A stretch of 64,000 nucleotides of DNA, from contig CALLKK010000009.1 in assembly GCA_938008435.1 (NCBI GenBank), positions 496,001-560,000 of the forward strand, given 5' to 3'. Under the pieces are notes generated by a model. The model saw nothing but the letters and a program-made list of their open reading frames with translations, was not told where the DNA came from and ran no database searches. The stretch is from an uncultured Steroidobacter sp. (GTDB lineage Bacteria; Pseudomonadota; Gammaproteobacteria; Steroidobacterales; Steroidobacteraceae). How positions within the stretch are numbered: position 1 is the stretch's first letter; each line of letters starts with the position of its first letter. Positions 38,243-49,415 of this stretch are shown here, in pieces. Made by a program: the position numbers and the translations under genes.

Positions 38243-38249
38243 CGCGCGC

Positions 38250-38741
38250 TCAGTAATCCTCATCGAGCGGCCCGAAGGCGCGCGCATCCTTCAAGTCGAA
38301 GATCTCGACGCCCTTCGGATGCCGGAACATGCGTTTGCCGAAGTCCGGGAAATCGGCAATGTCTATCTCGCGTTGCTCGCCGCCGATGAGATAGACGAGC
38401 TCCTCGTCGAAAGGATTGCGCAGGTGGTGCGCAACGCCGGGCGTCGGGAACGCCATGAAATCACCCGGGCCCACCTCGTATTCCGCATCGTCGATGCGCG
38501 CGATCCCGCGGCCCGAGAGGATGTAGATCCACTCCTCCTCGCACCAGTGCGCGTGATAGACGAACGACTCCTTGCCGGGCGCGATCCGCGCGAAGTTGAC
38601 GCCGAGTCGTTTGAGCCCCGTCGCCTTGGCCAACTGATAGCCCGTGATCTCCGATTGCGGATTCCAGGGATGCGAGAACGTTTGCGAACGCGCTGCGATG
38701 TCGGCGGCACGCAGCAGGTACAGATTGGGTCGGTCGGTCAT
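38250..38741 (-). CDS. Cupin domain protein
   Basis: The protein has 163 residues from the ATG at 38741, with AGAGGTC upstream; upstream frame is noncoding-like. A single cupin holds the motif YHAHWCEEEWIYILSGRG followed by VGPGDFMAFPTPGVAHHLRN. Metal ligands are the two His and a Glu of the first motif and the His pair of the second. Small cupins of this kind bind metals and sugars or act as isomerases; none is assignable. It is convergent with the beta-helix lipoprotein gene. Confidence 0.85.
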   Translation of the reverse strand: MTDRPNLYLLRAADIAARSQTFSHPWNPQSEITGYQLAKATGLKRLGVNFARIAPGKESFVYHAHWCEEEWIYILSGRGIARIDDAEYEVGPGDFMAFPTPGVAHHLRNPFDEELVYLIGGEQREIDIADFPDFGKRMFRHPKGVEIFDLKDARAFGPLDEDY

Positions 38742-38971
38742 GGCTGGACCTCTGGAAGAACGTTTCGTGACGCAGGGACGGGCACCGCTCGGCAGGCTTG
38801 CTGTTGCAACAGCCGCCGTTGGCCGCTGAAACCCTCGAACGCGCGAATCCTGTCGGTGCGCCGCGCATTCTAGCGCGCAAGCCGCAAAGCCTGACCGCTT
38901 GTGGCATGCTTGCGTACGCTCGAACAACCGTGCGGACCCATATTTTCAAGCCAGCCATCGTTCACGTGCAC

Positions 38972-40465
38972 ATGCCACGGCTCTTTCGCCTCGCTGCGCT
39001 CGCGATCTTCGCCGTTGCAGTTGCGCTCGCAAGCTGCACACGCGAGCCGCCGCCTGCGCCGCCCGAGCCCGAGCCTGTGCGCGAGAGGTTCCACGCAGCA
39101 AGACCGTTGCGCATCGTCGTGCATGCCGACGCCGAGAACGCCAGCAACGACGCGAGCCTCGCCTGGCTGGCACGCGAGCTGCGCTTTCTGCTGTTGCGCG
39201 GCCAGCTGCGTGTGGCGCCGCCTTGGACGACGGCTCCGACTTTTGCGCTTGACGTGGCGCCGAGTGCAGACGGCAACGAGTGGACGCTCAAGTTGTTGGC
39301 CCCCGATGAGACCGTGGAGCGCGAGATCACTCTGCCGCGCGCATCCGATCGGCTCGCGAACATGCAAGCATTCGCTCGCGCTCTGCCGCGCTTTCTGGAA
39401 GCGCCGCAGAGCGCCGGCGATTGGACCGTCTTTCTCGGAACCAATGCGCCGCGAGCTTACGACTCGTACCTACGCGGTGCCGAGGATGTCTTCGGCGCCA
39501 GCGCGCAAGGTCTGACGCGTCCCGTTGCTGCGCGCGCGCCCGCACGCACGATCGAACGCATGGAAGCGCTCACGCGCTCCGAGCCGAAATTCGCGCGCGC
39601 CTGGGCGGCGCTGGCGACCGCTTACTTGAGCATGGGCGGCGCGGACTGGGCTTCGCTCACGGAGCTGGCAGAAGCCGCGGCAGAGCGCGCGCTCGCGTTG
39701 GATGAATCGCTGTCCGAAGCGTACGCAGCGCTCGGCGTCGTCGACCTGCGGCGCAACGAATGGCTCGCCGCGGAAGACAAGCTGGAACGTGCGCTTGCGC
39801 TCGACGAAGCATTGCCCACGGCACTCGAAGGCATGGCCTGCCTGCTCGCGGACTCCGGGCACATGAAGCGCAGCCTGCCTCATGCGCGTCGCGCGGTGGC
39901 GTTGCAACCGCGCAATGCAGGCGCTCGCGAATGCCTGACCTATGCCGAGATCGCCACCGGCGAGGCGAGCGCGAACGAAGAATCCGCAGGCACCGCCTCG
40001 GTGGCGCGCGTGCGCGCACTCGCGGCATTTCTTCAGAACGATGCGCGCGAAGCCGAGCGGCTGCTGCGCCGAACGATGCCGCGCGCCGAGTTCGAGATCT
40101 GGGCCGGTCCGACATTGCAGGCCGCACGCAATCGTCGCTTGATTCCCGAGGCGCTAAAGGCCATCACGCAGGCCGCGAACGACGGCTACATCGATCCGGC
40201 CGTGGAGATCCTCTGCGGCGCGGCCCTCAAGCAGCCCGAGTTCGTCTTCAACCGCATCGCGCGACTGGCGCGCACGCAGACGCACGCGCCGCTACGCGTG
40301 CTGTGGCTACCGCACGCAGACTTTCTGCGCAGTCATGCCCGCTTCGAGGAAGCGATCGGCGATGCAGGCCTGACTTCCTATTGGCATGGCAGCGGGCCGC
40401 CGGATATCTGCGCGAGCGAACCGCATGTTTACGGATGCAATCTGCGCCGCGAGCGGAAACAATGA
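38972..40465 (+). CDS. TPR lipoprotein of unknown function
   Basis: The protein has 497 residues from the ATG at 38972, chosen because it opens a signal peptide that ends in the lipobox LASC; upstream sequence in the frame lacks signal character. Residues 45-130 form a domain with RPLRIVVHADAENASND. TPR-type repeats (about 190-320) have WAALATAYLSMG and AYAALGVVDLRRNEWLAAED. A helical C-terminal part follows. It resembles TPR regions of winged-helix/adenylate-cyclase-associated proteins but has no output domain. No strong ribosome site is visible. Confidence 0.65.
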   Translation: MPRLFRLAALAIFAVAVALASCTREPPPAPPEPEPVRERFHAARPLRIVVHADAENASNDASLAWLARELRFLLLRGQLRVAPPWTTAPTFALDVAPSADGNEWTLKLLAPDETVEREITLPRASDRLANMQAFARALPRFLEAPQSAGDWTVFLGTNAPRAYDSYLRGAEDVFGASAQGLTRPVAARAPARTIERMEALTRSEPKFARAWAALATAYLSMGGADWASLTELAEAAAERALALDESLSEAYAALGVVDLRRNEWLAAEDKLERALALDEALPTALEGMACLLADSGHMKRSLPHARRAVALQPRNAGARECLTYAEIATGEASANEESAGTASVARVRALAAFLQNDAREAERLLRRTMPRAEFEIWAGPTLQAARNRRLIPEALKAITQAANDGYIDPAVEILCGAALKQPEFVFNRIARLARTQTHAPLRVLWLPHADFLRSHARFEEAIGDAGLTSYWHGSGPPDICASEPHVYGCNLRRERKQ

Positions 40466-40513
40466 CAGCCTTCAGTGCTGACATGGCATCGCGGAGTTCG
40501 CAGGAGAGATTGA

Positions 40514-42604
<2,091 letters not shown>

Positions 42605-42661
42605 GTCTCGCCTCGGTTATCTAATCTGTTTCGATCTCGTCATCCCATCGACAGGTGCCCC

Positions 42662-43864
42662 ATGCGTGAAGCCGTCATCGTCTCGATAGCACGTACGCCG
42701 ATCGGCAAGGCCTACCGCGGCGCCTTCAACAATACGCAGGGCCAGGCGCTCGCAGCACATGCGATCGCGCACGCCATCGCGCGCGCGCAGGTCGATTCGG
42801 CCGAAGTCGAGGACGTCATATTCGGCTGTGCGCTTCAGCAAGGCTCGACCGGCGGGAATGTCGCACGCCAAGCGCTGCTGCGCGCCGGTCTGCCGACGGA
42901 CGTGCCCGGCATGACGATCGACCGGCAATGCGCTTCTGGCCTCATGTCGATCGCCACGGCAGCCAAACAAATCGTCGAAGACGGCATGCAGATCGTCGTT
43001 GCAGGCGGCGTCGAGTCGATTTCGCTGGTACAGAACGAGCACATGAATCGCTACCGCGCGGCCGATCCGTATCTGGTCGAGCACTTGCCGCAGATCTACA
43101 TGACGATGATCGAGACGGCCGAGCTCGTCGCGGAGCGCTACGGCGTCAGCCGCGAAGCGCAAGACGAATACGCTCTGCAATCGCAGCAACGCACGGCGCG
43201 CGCGCAAGCCGAAGGACGTTATGACGCAGAAATCGTGCCGCTGACGACCACGATGATCGTCACCGACAAGCAGAGCGGCGCCACGCACGAACAAGAAATC
43301 ACGCTCAAGCTAGACGAAGGCAATCGACCGAACACGACGCTCGCCGACCTGCAGCGCCTGCCGCCCGTCTTCAAAGGCGGCCAACGCGTACAGCAAGGAC
43401 AATTCATCACCGCAGGCAACGCCTCGCAGCTCTCCGATGGCGCCGCTGCCGTCGTGCTGATGGAAGCGCGCGAAGCCGAGCGCCGCGGCTTGAACCCGCT
43501 CGGCGCCTATCGCGGGATGATGGTGGCCGGCTGCGACCCTGACGAGATGGGCATCGGACCGGTGTTCGCGGTGCCGAAGCTGCTCGCCAAGCACGGCAAG
43601 CGCATCGACGACATCGATCTCTGGGAGCTGAACGAAGCGTTCGCCTCGCAGGTGATTTATTGCCGCGACAAGCTCGGCATTCCGAACGAGCTGCTCAACG
43701 TCTCGGGCGGCGCGATCTCCATCGGTCACCCCTACGGCATGTCAGGAACACGCATGACCGGCCATCTGCTGCTCGAAGGCAAGCGGCGCGGCGCAAAACT
43801 CGGCGTCGTGACGATGTGCGTCGGCGGCGGGATGGGCGCGGCAGGATTATTCGAAATCTTCTAA
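42662..43864 (+). CDS. fadA: Acetyl-CoA C-acyltransferase (thiolase)
   Basis: The protein has 400 residues. The nucleophilic Cys is in IDRQCASGLMS, the catalytic His in SIGHPYGMSG, and the second Cys in MCVGGGMGAAG. It cleaves 3-ketoacyl-CoA in the last step of beta-oxidation, completing the pathway begun by the upstream bifunctional gene. Chain-length preference cannot be read from sequence, and atoB-type acetyl-CoA acetyltransferase is an alternative. Confidence 0.92.
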   Translation: MREAVIVSIARTPIGKAYRGAFNNTQGQALAAHAIAHAIARAQVDSAEVEDVIFGCALQQGSTGGNVARQALLRAGLPTDVPGMTIDRQCASGLMSIATAAKQIVEDGMQIVVAGGVESISLVQNEHMNRYRAADPYLVEHLPQIYMTMIETAELVAERYGVSREAQDEYALQSQQRTARAQAEGRYDAEIVPLTTTMIVTDKQSGATHEQEITLKLDEGNRPNTTLADLQRLPPVFKGGQRVQQGQFITAGNASQLSDGAAAVVLMEAREAERRGLNPLGAYRGMMVAGCDPDEMGIGPVFAVPKLLAKHGKRIDDIDLWELNEAFASQVIYCRDKLGIPNELLNVSGGAISIGHPYGMSGTRMTGHLLLEGKRRGAKLGVVTMCVGGGMGAAGLFEIF

Positions 43865-43940
43865 CAGCGCAGACGCGAGGCGAGCGCGCTGTGTCAATCG
43901 CGCTCGCTGTCGCATCACTTCGCGCGAGCGGGACGCTCGA

Positions 43941-44360
43941 TCACCACTCGCCGACGTTCAGCATCGAAACCCACGGCTCGGCCGGCGGCAGCGGCTCGCC
44001 CTTCTGCAGCAGCTCGATCGAAATCTTGTCTGGCGAGCGCACGAATGCCATGCGCCCGTCGCGCGGCGGACGATTGATGGTCACGCCGTGATCCATCAGC
44101 CGCTGACAGGCGGCGTAGATGTCGTCGACTTCGTAGGCGAGATGGCCGAAGGCTCGACCGATCGTGTAGTTCTCCGGATCCCAGTTGTAGGTCAGCTCGA
44201 CCTGCGCCGATTCATCGCCCGGCGCAGCGAGAAATACGAGCGTATAGCGACCCTTCTCGTTTTCGGTCCGGCGCACCTCCTTGAGCCCGAGCGCATCGCA
44301 ATAGAACCTGAGCGACGCTTCGAGATCGGTCACGCGGACCATGGTGTGGAGGTACTTCAT
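43941..44360 (-). CDS. gloA: Lactoylglutathione lyase (glyoxalase I)
   Basis: The protein has 139 residues from the ATG at 44360. Metal ligands are visible at the family positions: His in LHTMVRV, Glu in QVELTYN, His in GHLAYEV and Glu in ISIELLQ. It isomerises the hemithioacetal of methylglyoxal and glutathione, and depends on the glutathione pathway begun by GshA at 61794. Length and NWDPENY segment match bacterial GloA. Confidence 0.92.
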   Translation of the reverse strand: MKYLHTMVRVTDLEASLRFYCDALGLKEVRRTENEKGRYTLVFLAAPGDESAQVELTYNWDPENYTIGRAFGHLAYEVDDIYAACQRLMDHGVTINRPPRDGRMAFVRSPDKISIELLQKGEPLPPAEPWVSMLNVGEW

Positions 44361-44507
44361 AGGCAATAGCGACTAGCAGTTAACGATCGGTGATGCGCTT
44401 TAGAAACGGAATGCGAGCGACGGCGCAACGGAGCCGCGCCATCTGAGATCTCAACGCTCGGCCAGGGGCTTGGCTCCCGCCTTCAGCCCCCCGCAGGCTC
44501 GAGCTCG

Positions 44508-46355
44508 TCAAAACATTTCCGACTCGCCCGGCGCGCGAATCTCGGTCTTGTGGCGCGAGACGATGAAGTCGCCGGTGATCATCTCGTCGTAAGCCTGACC
44601 CGGCCCGACCATCGGATAGACGCCCGCGTCGGGATCGATGATCACTTCTAGGAACGCCGGCCCCTTGAAGTTGATGAACTCCTCGATCACGCGCGGCACG
44701 TCCTCCTTGCGCTCCAGGCGCTTGGCGAACTGGAAACCGTCGGCCTGCGCGGCCTTGATAAAGTCCTTCTTGTGCAACGACTTGTCGCTCGCCGACAGAC
44801 GCCCCTTGAAGAAGAGTTTCTGCCACTGCTTGACCATGCCGTCGCCGTAATTGTTGAGCACGACGACCTTCACGGGCAGGTCATACGTCGTGACCGTTTC
44901 GAGCTCGCCCCAGTTCATGCGAATGCTCGCGTCGCCGTCGACGTCGATCACCAGCTTGTCCGGATGAGCGATCTGCGCGCCGATCGCGGCCGGCAGACCG
45001 AATCCCATCGTGCCCATGCTGCCCGAGGTGAGCCACAGACGCGGGTGCTTGAAATCGAAGTACTGCGCGCTCCACATCTGATGCTGGCCGACGCCGGTGG
45101 TGATGATCGCCTCGCCGCGCGTGAGCTTGTTGATCTCTTCGATGACGTAGTACGGCTGGATGAGCTCGCTCGCACGGTCGTAGTTCATCGCGTGCTTGCG
45201 CTTGAGCTCGTCGCAATGCGCAAGCCATTCCTCCCACTCGCCGTGGAAGCTCACGCGGCGTCCATGAGCGCGCAGATCGCGCAGCGCATCCGGCAGGAGC
45301 CCGGCGTGATACCAGCTCACCGACTTGACCTTGTTGATCTCCGACAAGTCGATGTCGATTTGCGCGATGTGCCTGGCGTTCGGCGCGAACTTGGCGGGAT
45401 TGCCCGCCACGCGGTCGTCGAAGCGCGCGCCGAGCGCGATCAGGAAGTCGCAGTCCTCGACGGCGTAATTGGCGAACGCCGCACCGTGCATGCCGAGCAT
45501 GCGCATCGACAGGCGATGCGTTGTGTCGAACGCGCCAATGCCCATGAGCGTCGTGACGACCGGAATCTGATACTCGAGCGCGAACTCGCGCAGCGCCTGC
45601 GAGGCGCCGGAATGAATGACGCCGCCGCCGGCGTAGATGAGCGGGCGCTTCGACTGCGCGAGCATCTCGAAGAAGGAAGCGGCCTTATCTTCGGGCAGCA
45701 CGTTGCGCGCCAGACGGTTCATGCGGTGGCGATACCCGGCGATCGGCAGCGAGCCGCTGCCCTGGAACGTGCCGCGCCAGTTCTGCACGTCCTTCGGCAC
45801 GTCGACGACGACCGGCCCCGGACGGCCCGTGCGCGCGATCTCGAAGGCGGTACGGATGGTCGCCTCGAGCTTGGTCGGATCGGTCACCAGGAAGACGTGC
45901 TTGGCGACCGAGCCCATGATGCTCGCGACCGGCGCCTCCTGGAACGCGTCGCTACCGATCGCACTGGTCGGCACCTGGCCGCAGATCACGACGATCGGCA
46001 CCGAATCCGCCATGCAGTCGCGCACGGGGGTGACCGTGTTCGTCGCGCCCGGACCCGACGTCACGATGCACACGCCGACCTTGCCCGTCGCGCGGGCGTA
46101 GCCGGCCGCCATGAACCCGGCCCCCTGCTCGTTGGCCGGTACGATGAGCGGCATCTGCGGCCGGTTGGCGCGCGCAGCCTCTTGGTTGTAGACGAAAATG
46201 GCGTCGTAGGTGGGCAGGATCGCCCCACCGCTGTAGCCGAAAATGGTGTCGACGCCCTCGTCGGCGAGGACTTGAACGATGATCTCAGCGCCCGTCATCG
46301 GCTTCCCGGCGAGGGGATGCGCGGACGAGCTCAAAGCGGCGTAACTGTATTTCAC
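44508..46355 (-). CDS. ilvB: Acetolactate synthase, large subunit
   Basis: The protein has 615 residues from a GTG at 46355; an ATG at 46298 (MTGAEII) may be the true start and gives a normal N-terminus. It shows EQGAGFMAAGYARATGKVGV (the ThDP glutamate) and the GDASIRMNWGELETVTTYDLPVKVVVLNN ThDP-Mg motif near residue 480-510. It makes acetolactate and acetohydroxybutyrate for valine, leucine and isoleucine. The small subunit ilvH lies divergently on the other strand rather than downstream, which is uncommon. Confidence 0.95.
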   Translation of the reverse strand: MKYSYAALSSSAHPLAGKPMTGAEIIVQVLADEGVDTIFGYSGGAILPTYDAIFVYNQEAARANRPQMPLIVPANEQGAGFMAAGYARATGKVGVCIVTSGPGATNTVTPVRDCMADSVPIVVICGQVPTSAIGSDAFQEAPVASIMGSVAKHVFLVTDPTKLEATIRTAFEIARTGRPGPVVVDVPKDVQNWRGTFQGSGSLPIAGYRHRMNRLARNVLPEDKAASFFEMLAQSKRPLIYAGGGVIHSGASQALREFALEYQIPVVTTLMGIGAFDTTHRLSMRMLGMHGAAFANYAVEDCDFLIALGARFDDRVAGNPAKFAPNARHIAQIDIDLSEINKVKSVSWYHAGLLPDALRDLRAHGRRVSFHGEWEEWLAHCDELKRKHAMNYDRASELIQPYYVIEEINKLTRGEAIITTGVGQHQMWSAQYFDFKHPRLWLTSGSMGTMGFGLPAAIGAQIAHPDKLVIDVDGDASIRMNWGELETVTTYDLPVKVVVLNNYGDGMVKQWQKLFFKGRLSASDKSLHKKDFIKAAQADGFQFAKRLERKEDVPRVIEEFINFKGPAFLEVIIDPDAGVYPMVGPGQAYDEMITGDFIVSRHKTEIRAPGESEMF

Positions 46356-46492
46356 GGTCGTGATCCGAACCTGGACGCCGGGCGGCGCCCTCGGGTGAGC
46401 GTAAAGCAGCCCGAAGAGACTAGCAGCAACCCTCCCCAGCGTCTATTTCGCAGCCGCCATCCGCAGGCAGAATGCCGCAGATTCGGTCCGCT

Positions 46493-46524
46493 GCGGCCGG
46501 CTTTCCGGCCGCTGCCTGCTAGGC
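46493..46524 (+). promoter_or_regulatory. Hairpins in the ilvB-ilvH intergenic region
   Basis: Perfect 8-base arms (46493-46500 and 46505-46512) around CTTT form a strong hairpin, followed at once by a 4-base-arm hairpin (46514-46524). They lie about 60-85 bases before an ATG at 46578 that is in frame with ilvH and codes MTTTTSLTGRT. They could be part of an attenuator for ilvH; no T-tract is seen, so this is tentative. The 291-base region holds no other feature I can support. Confidence 0.35.
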
Positions 46525-46646
46525 GAGCGGCGCCTGCTTCCGTATCCTGTGCCGACTTTGCGCACCGGCGCTTTCGCATGACCACGACCACCAGCTTGAC
46601 CGGCCGCACGGCCGCAAACCGAACGAGGACCAAAGGACACCCGGGG

Positions 46647-47153
46647 ATGAGCTCGCACAAGCGTCACATCATTTCGATCCTGCTGCAGAACGAGGTCGGC
46701 GCTCTGACGCGTGTGACGAGCCTGTTCTCGACGCGCGGCTACAACATCGAATCGCTCAACGTCGCGCCGACCGACGACCCGACGGTCTCGCGCGTGACGC
46801 TCGTGACGAGCGGCACGGACGCCGTCATCCAGCAGATCGTCAATCAGTCTCTCAAGCTCATCGACGTGGTGAACGTCGACGACATGACGCGCGATGCGCA
46901 CGTCGAGCGCGAGCTGCTGCTGCTCAAGCTCAAGACCCCGCCGAGCCTGCTCGCCACGCTGCGCGCGAGCGTCGAACGCGCCGGCGGCAAGATCTTGTCG
47001 GACGATCCCGAAAGCTTTACCGTGGAACTGACGGACAGCGAATCGCAGATCAACCGATTCATCGCCGAAGCGGGGAATTTCGGCGAAGTCCTCGAAGTCG
47101 TGCGCAGCGGAGCGCTGGCGATTTCGCGCGGAGCGAGCACGCTACGCGCCTGA
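46647..47153 (+). CDS. ilvH: Acetolactate synthase, small (regulatory) subunit
   Basis: The protein has 168 residues from the ATG at 46647. It opens with the ACT domain HIISILLQNEVGALTRVTSLFSTRGYNIESL and the APTDDPTVSRVTLVTSG segment of IlvH; a second domain follows. It binds valine and inhibits the large subunit. An in-frame ATG at 46578 would add a Thr-rich 23-residue extension, unusual for IlvH. A ribosome site AAAGGA precedes 46647. It diverges from ilvB. Confidence 0.95.
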   Translation: MSSHKRHIISILLQNEVGALTRVTSLFSTRGYNIESLNVAPTDDPTVSRVTLVTSGTDAVIQQIVNQSLKLIDVVNVDDMTRDAHVERELLLLKLKTPPSLLATLRASVERAGGKILSDDPESFTVELTDSESQINRFIAEAGNFGEVLEVVRSGALAISRGASTLRA

Positions 47154-47155
47154 AG

Positions 47156-47175
47156 GTCACGCCGCATGGCGTGAC
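47156..47175 (+). terminator. Hairpin after ilvH
   Basis: Arms of 8 bases (47156-47163 and 47168-47175) with a GCAT loop begin three bases after the ilvH stop. No T-run follows, so it may aid termination or protect the mRNA 3' end. A second 7-base-arm repeat (47226-47245) lies before the GST gene. Confidence 0.45.
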
Positions 47176-47312
47176 ATCCAAGCCACTCGTTTTCGAAACA
47201 TCTCGGGCAGGATGATTCGAATCGAGCGACCGATGCAGCGGTCGCGGGAATGCTGCGCGCGACCGCCGGAGCAGAACGGACACTCCGGCATGGAGCCATT
47301 TGGAGTAAAGGA

Positions 47313-47921
47313 ATGTATCGACTCTACGATTACCTGCCCTCAGGGAACGGCTATAAGTGTCGCCTCGTCTTGAAGGCGCTCGATCTGCCCTACGAATACG
47401 TCGAAGTCGACATCCGTAACGGCGGATCGCGCACTCCGGAATTCCTCGCGAAGAATCCGAACGGACGCGTTCCGGTGCTCGAAGTGCCCGGCAAGGGCTA
47501 TCTGCCGGAAAGCCACGCGATCATTTCCTACCTCGCCGACGGCACCGACCTCGTGCCGACCGATCGTTTCGAGCGCGCGCAGATGTGGCAGTGGATGTGC
47601 TTCGAGCAGTACAACCTCGAGTCGAGCATCGGCACGGCGCGCTTCTGGGTGAGCTCGCTCGGCAAGACCCGCGCCGAGCTCGGCGAGATGCTGATCGAGA
47701 AGAAGAAGGCCGGCTACGCGGCGCTCGATGTGCTCGAGGAAGGCCTACGCGGACGCAAGTACCTGGTCGGCGACCGCTATTCGCTCGCGGACATCGCGCT
47801 CTTTGCCTATACGCACGTGGCGCATGAGGGCGGGTTCGATCTGGCCCCCTATCCGAATATCAGAGCGTGGTGCGACCGCATCGCGAGTCATCCGAAATGG
47901 GCGCCGATCACGGTGCCCTGA
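47313..47921 (+). CDS. Glutathione S-transferase family protein
   Basis: The protein has 202 residues from the ATG at 47313 behind GGAG; an upstream start reads 21 more residues without GST character. The N-terminal thioredoxin-like domain has YLPSGNGYKCRLVLKALDLPYEYVEVD and the cis-Pro NPNGRVPVLE, then LPESHAIISYLA. The C-terminal helical domain ends with LADIALFAYTHVA. Tyr or Ser near the start (Y6/S10) could activate glutathione. Substrate is unknown. Confidence 0.9.
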   Translation: MYRLYDYLPSGNGYKCRLVLKALDLPYEYVEVDIRNGGSRTPEFLAKNPNGRVPVLEVPGKGYLPESHAIISYLADGTDLVPTDRFERAQMWQWMCFEQYNLESSIGTARFWVSSLGKTRAELGEMLIEKKKAGYAALDVLEEGLRGRKYLVGDRYSLADIALFAYTHVAHEGGFDLAPYPNIRAWCDRIASHPKWAPITVP

Positions 47922-47939
47922 CGTCTCGGACCAGCGCGC

Positions 47940-48911
47940 TCAAGGAATCAGGACCGTCGAGCCCACGGTCTGCCGCGCTTCGAGCGCGCGATGCGCTTGC
48001 GCCGCCTCGCGCAGCGGGAACGTGCGGCCGATATGCGCACGCACGATGCCGCCTGCAAGCGCATCGAAAAGCTCGCGCGCGCTCTTGACGAGCGCCGCCC
48101 GCGTTCGCGTGTAGTCGAACAACGTGGGCCGCGTGAGATAGAGCGAGCCGCGCCGGCTGAGCTCGAGCGGTGCGAACGCAGGCGCCGGCCCGGACGAGTT
48201 GCCGAAGCTCACCATCAGCCCGCGCGGACGCAGACTATCGAGCGACTGCCAAAACGTGGCCTGGCCGACCGAATCGTAGACGACGTGCGCGCCCGTCACG
48301 CCGCGACCTGCCTTGGCGGCCGCCACCCAGTCTTCCGCCGTCGTGAGCACTTGATCCGCGCCGAGCGCGCGCACGTGCTCGACCTTCGCAGCATCGCCGA
48401 CGACCGCAATCACGTGCGCGCCGAGATGCTTCGCCCACGGCACCAGCACGGAGCCGACGCCGCCGGCTGCCGCATGCACCACGACCCGATCGCCGCGGCG
48501 CACGCGATAGACCTGCCGCAGCAGCATCTGCGCAGTGAGCCCTTTCAAGAGAATCGCAGCCGCAGTGCGATCGTCGACAGATTCCGGCAGGAGCAAGAGC
48601 CGATCCGCCGGCACGACACGCAGCTCGGCGTAGGAGCCTGACGTCGAGCTCACGTAGCCGACGCGATCGCCCACTTTCACGTTCGTGACGCCCGGACCGA
48701 CGGCCTCCACGATGCCGGCGGCTTCGCGGCCAGGAATCAGCGGCAATTCGGTGCGATACAGGCCGGTGCGCTCGTAAACATCGAAGAAGTTGAGCCCCAC
48801 CGCCGTGTGGCGCACCACGACTTCGCCACGGCCGGGCTCGCGCAGCTCGATGGGTTGCCATTCGAGCACATCGGGCCCGCCATGCTGATGAACGCGGATG
48901 GCGTAAGGCAT
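47940..48911 (-). CDS. qor: NADPH:quinone oxidoreductase (zeta-crystallin type)
   Basis: The protein has 323 residues. GroES-like N-terminal domain with GLNFFDVYERTGLY and IPGREAAGIVEAVGPGV, then a nucleotide-binding domain with AAAGGVGSVLVPWAKHLGA. It lacks the zinc-binding Cys set, as in quinone reductases. It reduces quinones with NADPH. It follows the PII gene on the same strand after about 165 bases. Confidence 0.92.
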   Translation of the reverse strand: MPYAIRVHQHGGPDVLEWQPIELREPGRGEVVVRHTAVGLNFFDVYERTGLYRTELPLIPGREAAGIVEAVGPGVTNVKVGDRVGYVSSTSGSYAELRVVPADRLLLLPESVDDRTAAAILLKGLTAQMLLRQVYRVRRGDRVVVHAAAGGVGSVLVPWAKHLGAHVIAVVGDAAKVEHVRALGADQVLTTAEDWVAAAKAGRGVTGAHVVYDSVGQATFWQSLDSLRPRGLMVSFGNSSGPAPAFAPLELSRRGSLYLTRPTLFDYTRTRAALVKSARELFDALAGGIVRAHIGRTFPLREAAQAHRALEARQTVGSTVLIP

Positions 48912-49031
48912 AGCGACGGAAGAAAAAATTCAGTCTCAGGACGAGACGAAAGGATCGGCGAAACCGTACGGTTCCGCAACGAGGCGCGATAGACGGGTTC
49001 CCTGGATACGCGCCTCCAGAGACGCGAGGAC

Positions 49032-49055
49032 GGCGGCGTGCAGGGACACGCCGCC
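49032..49055 (-). terminator. Hairpin downstream of the PII gene
   Basis: Perfect 9-base arms (49032-49040 and 49047-49055) with a 6-base loop lie 22 bases after the PII stop on the minus strand. It is GC-rich without a T-run. It probably separates the PII gene from qor. Confidence 0.5.
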
Positions 49056-49076
49056 TCTCGGAATCTCCGTGCGGCT

Positions 49077-49415
49077 TTAGAGCGCTTGGTCGTCGACTTC
49101 GCCCGTGCGGATACGCAGGACGCGCTCGAGGTCGGTGATGAAGATCTTGCCGTCGCCGACCTTGCCGGTCTTGGCGGCACCGATGATCGCCTCGACGACT
49201 TGGTCGACGAGATCGTCGCGCACGGCGACTTCGATGCGGGTCTTCGGCACGAAGTCCACTACATACTCGGCGCCGCGATAAAGCTCGGTATGCCCCCGCT
49301 GCCGGCCGAACCCTTTGACCTCCGTGACCGTCATGCCGGACACGCCGATCTCGGACAACGCGGCGCGCACGTCGTCGAGTTTGAAGGGTTTGATGATTGC
49401 GCTGATAAGTTTCAT
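49077..49415 (-). CDS. glnK: Nitrogen regulatory protein P-II
   Basis: The protein has 112 residues, full PII length. It opens MKLISAIIKPFKLDDVRAAL and has the T-loop RGAEYVVDF with Y51 available for uridylylation, then TGKVGDGKIFITDLERVLRIRTGE for ATP and 2-oxoglutarate binding. It senses nitrogen and carbon status for GlnE/NtrB or AmtB. No amtB or glnA is beside it, so glnB versus glnK cannot be decided. Confidence 0.93.
   Translation of the reverse strand: MKLISAIIKPFKLDDVRAALSEIGVSGMTVTEVKGFGRQRGHTELYRGAEYVVDFVPKTRIEVAVRDDLVDQVVEAIIGAAKTGKVGDGKIFITDLERVLRIRTGEVDDQAL

Noticed and set aside
44772..47153. 793-residue open frame on the plus strand across ilvB
   Set aside because: Only its last part (from 46647) is ilvH; the rest is the reverse of ilvB with His/Arg/Asp-rich composition and no family signature, an effect of high GC.
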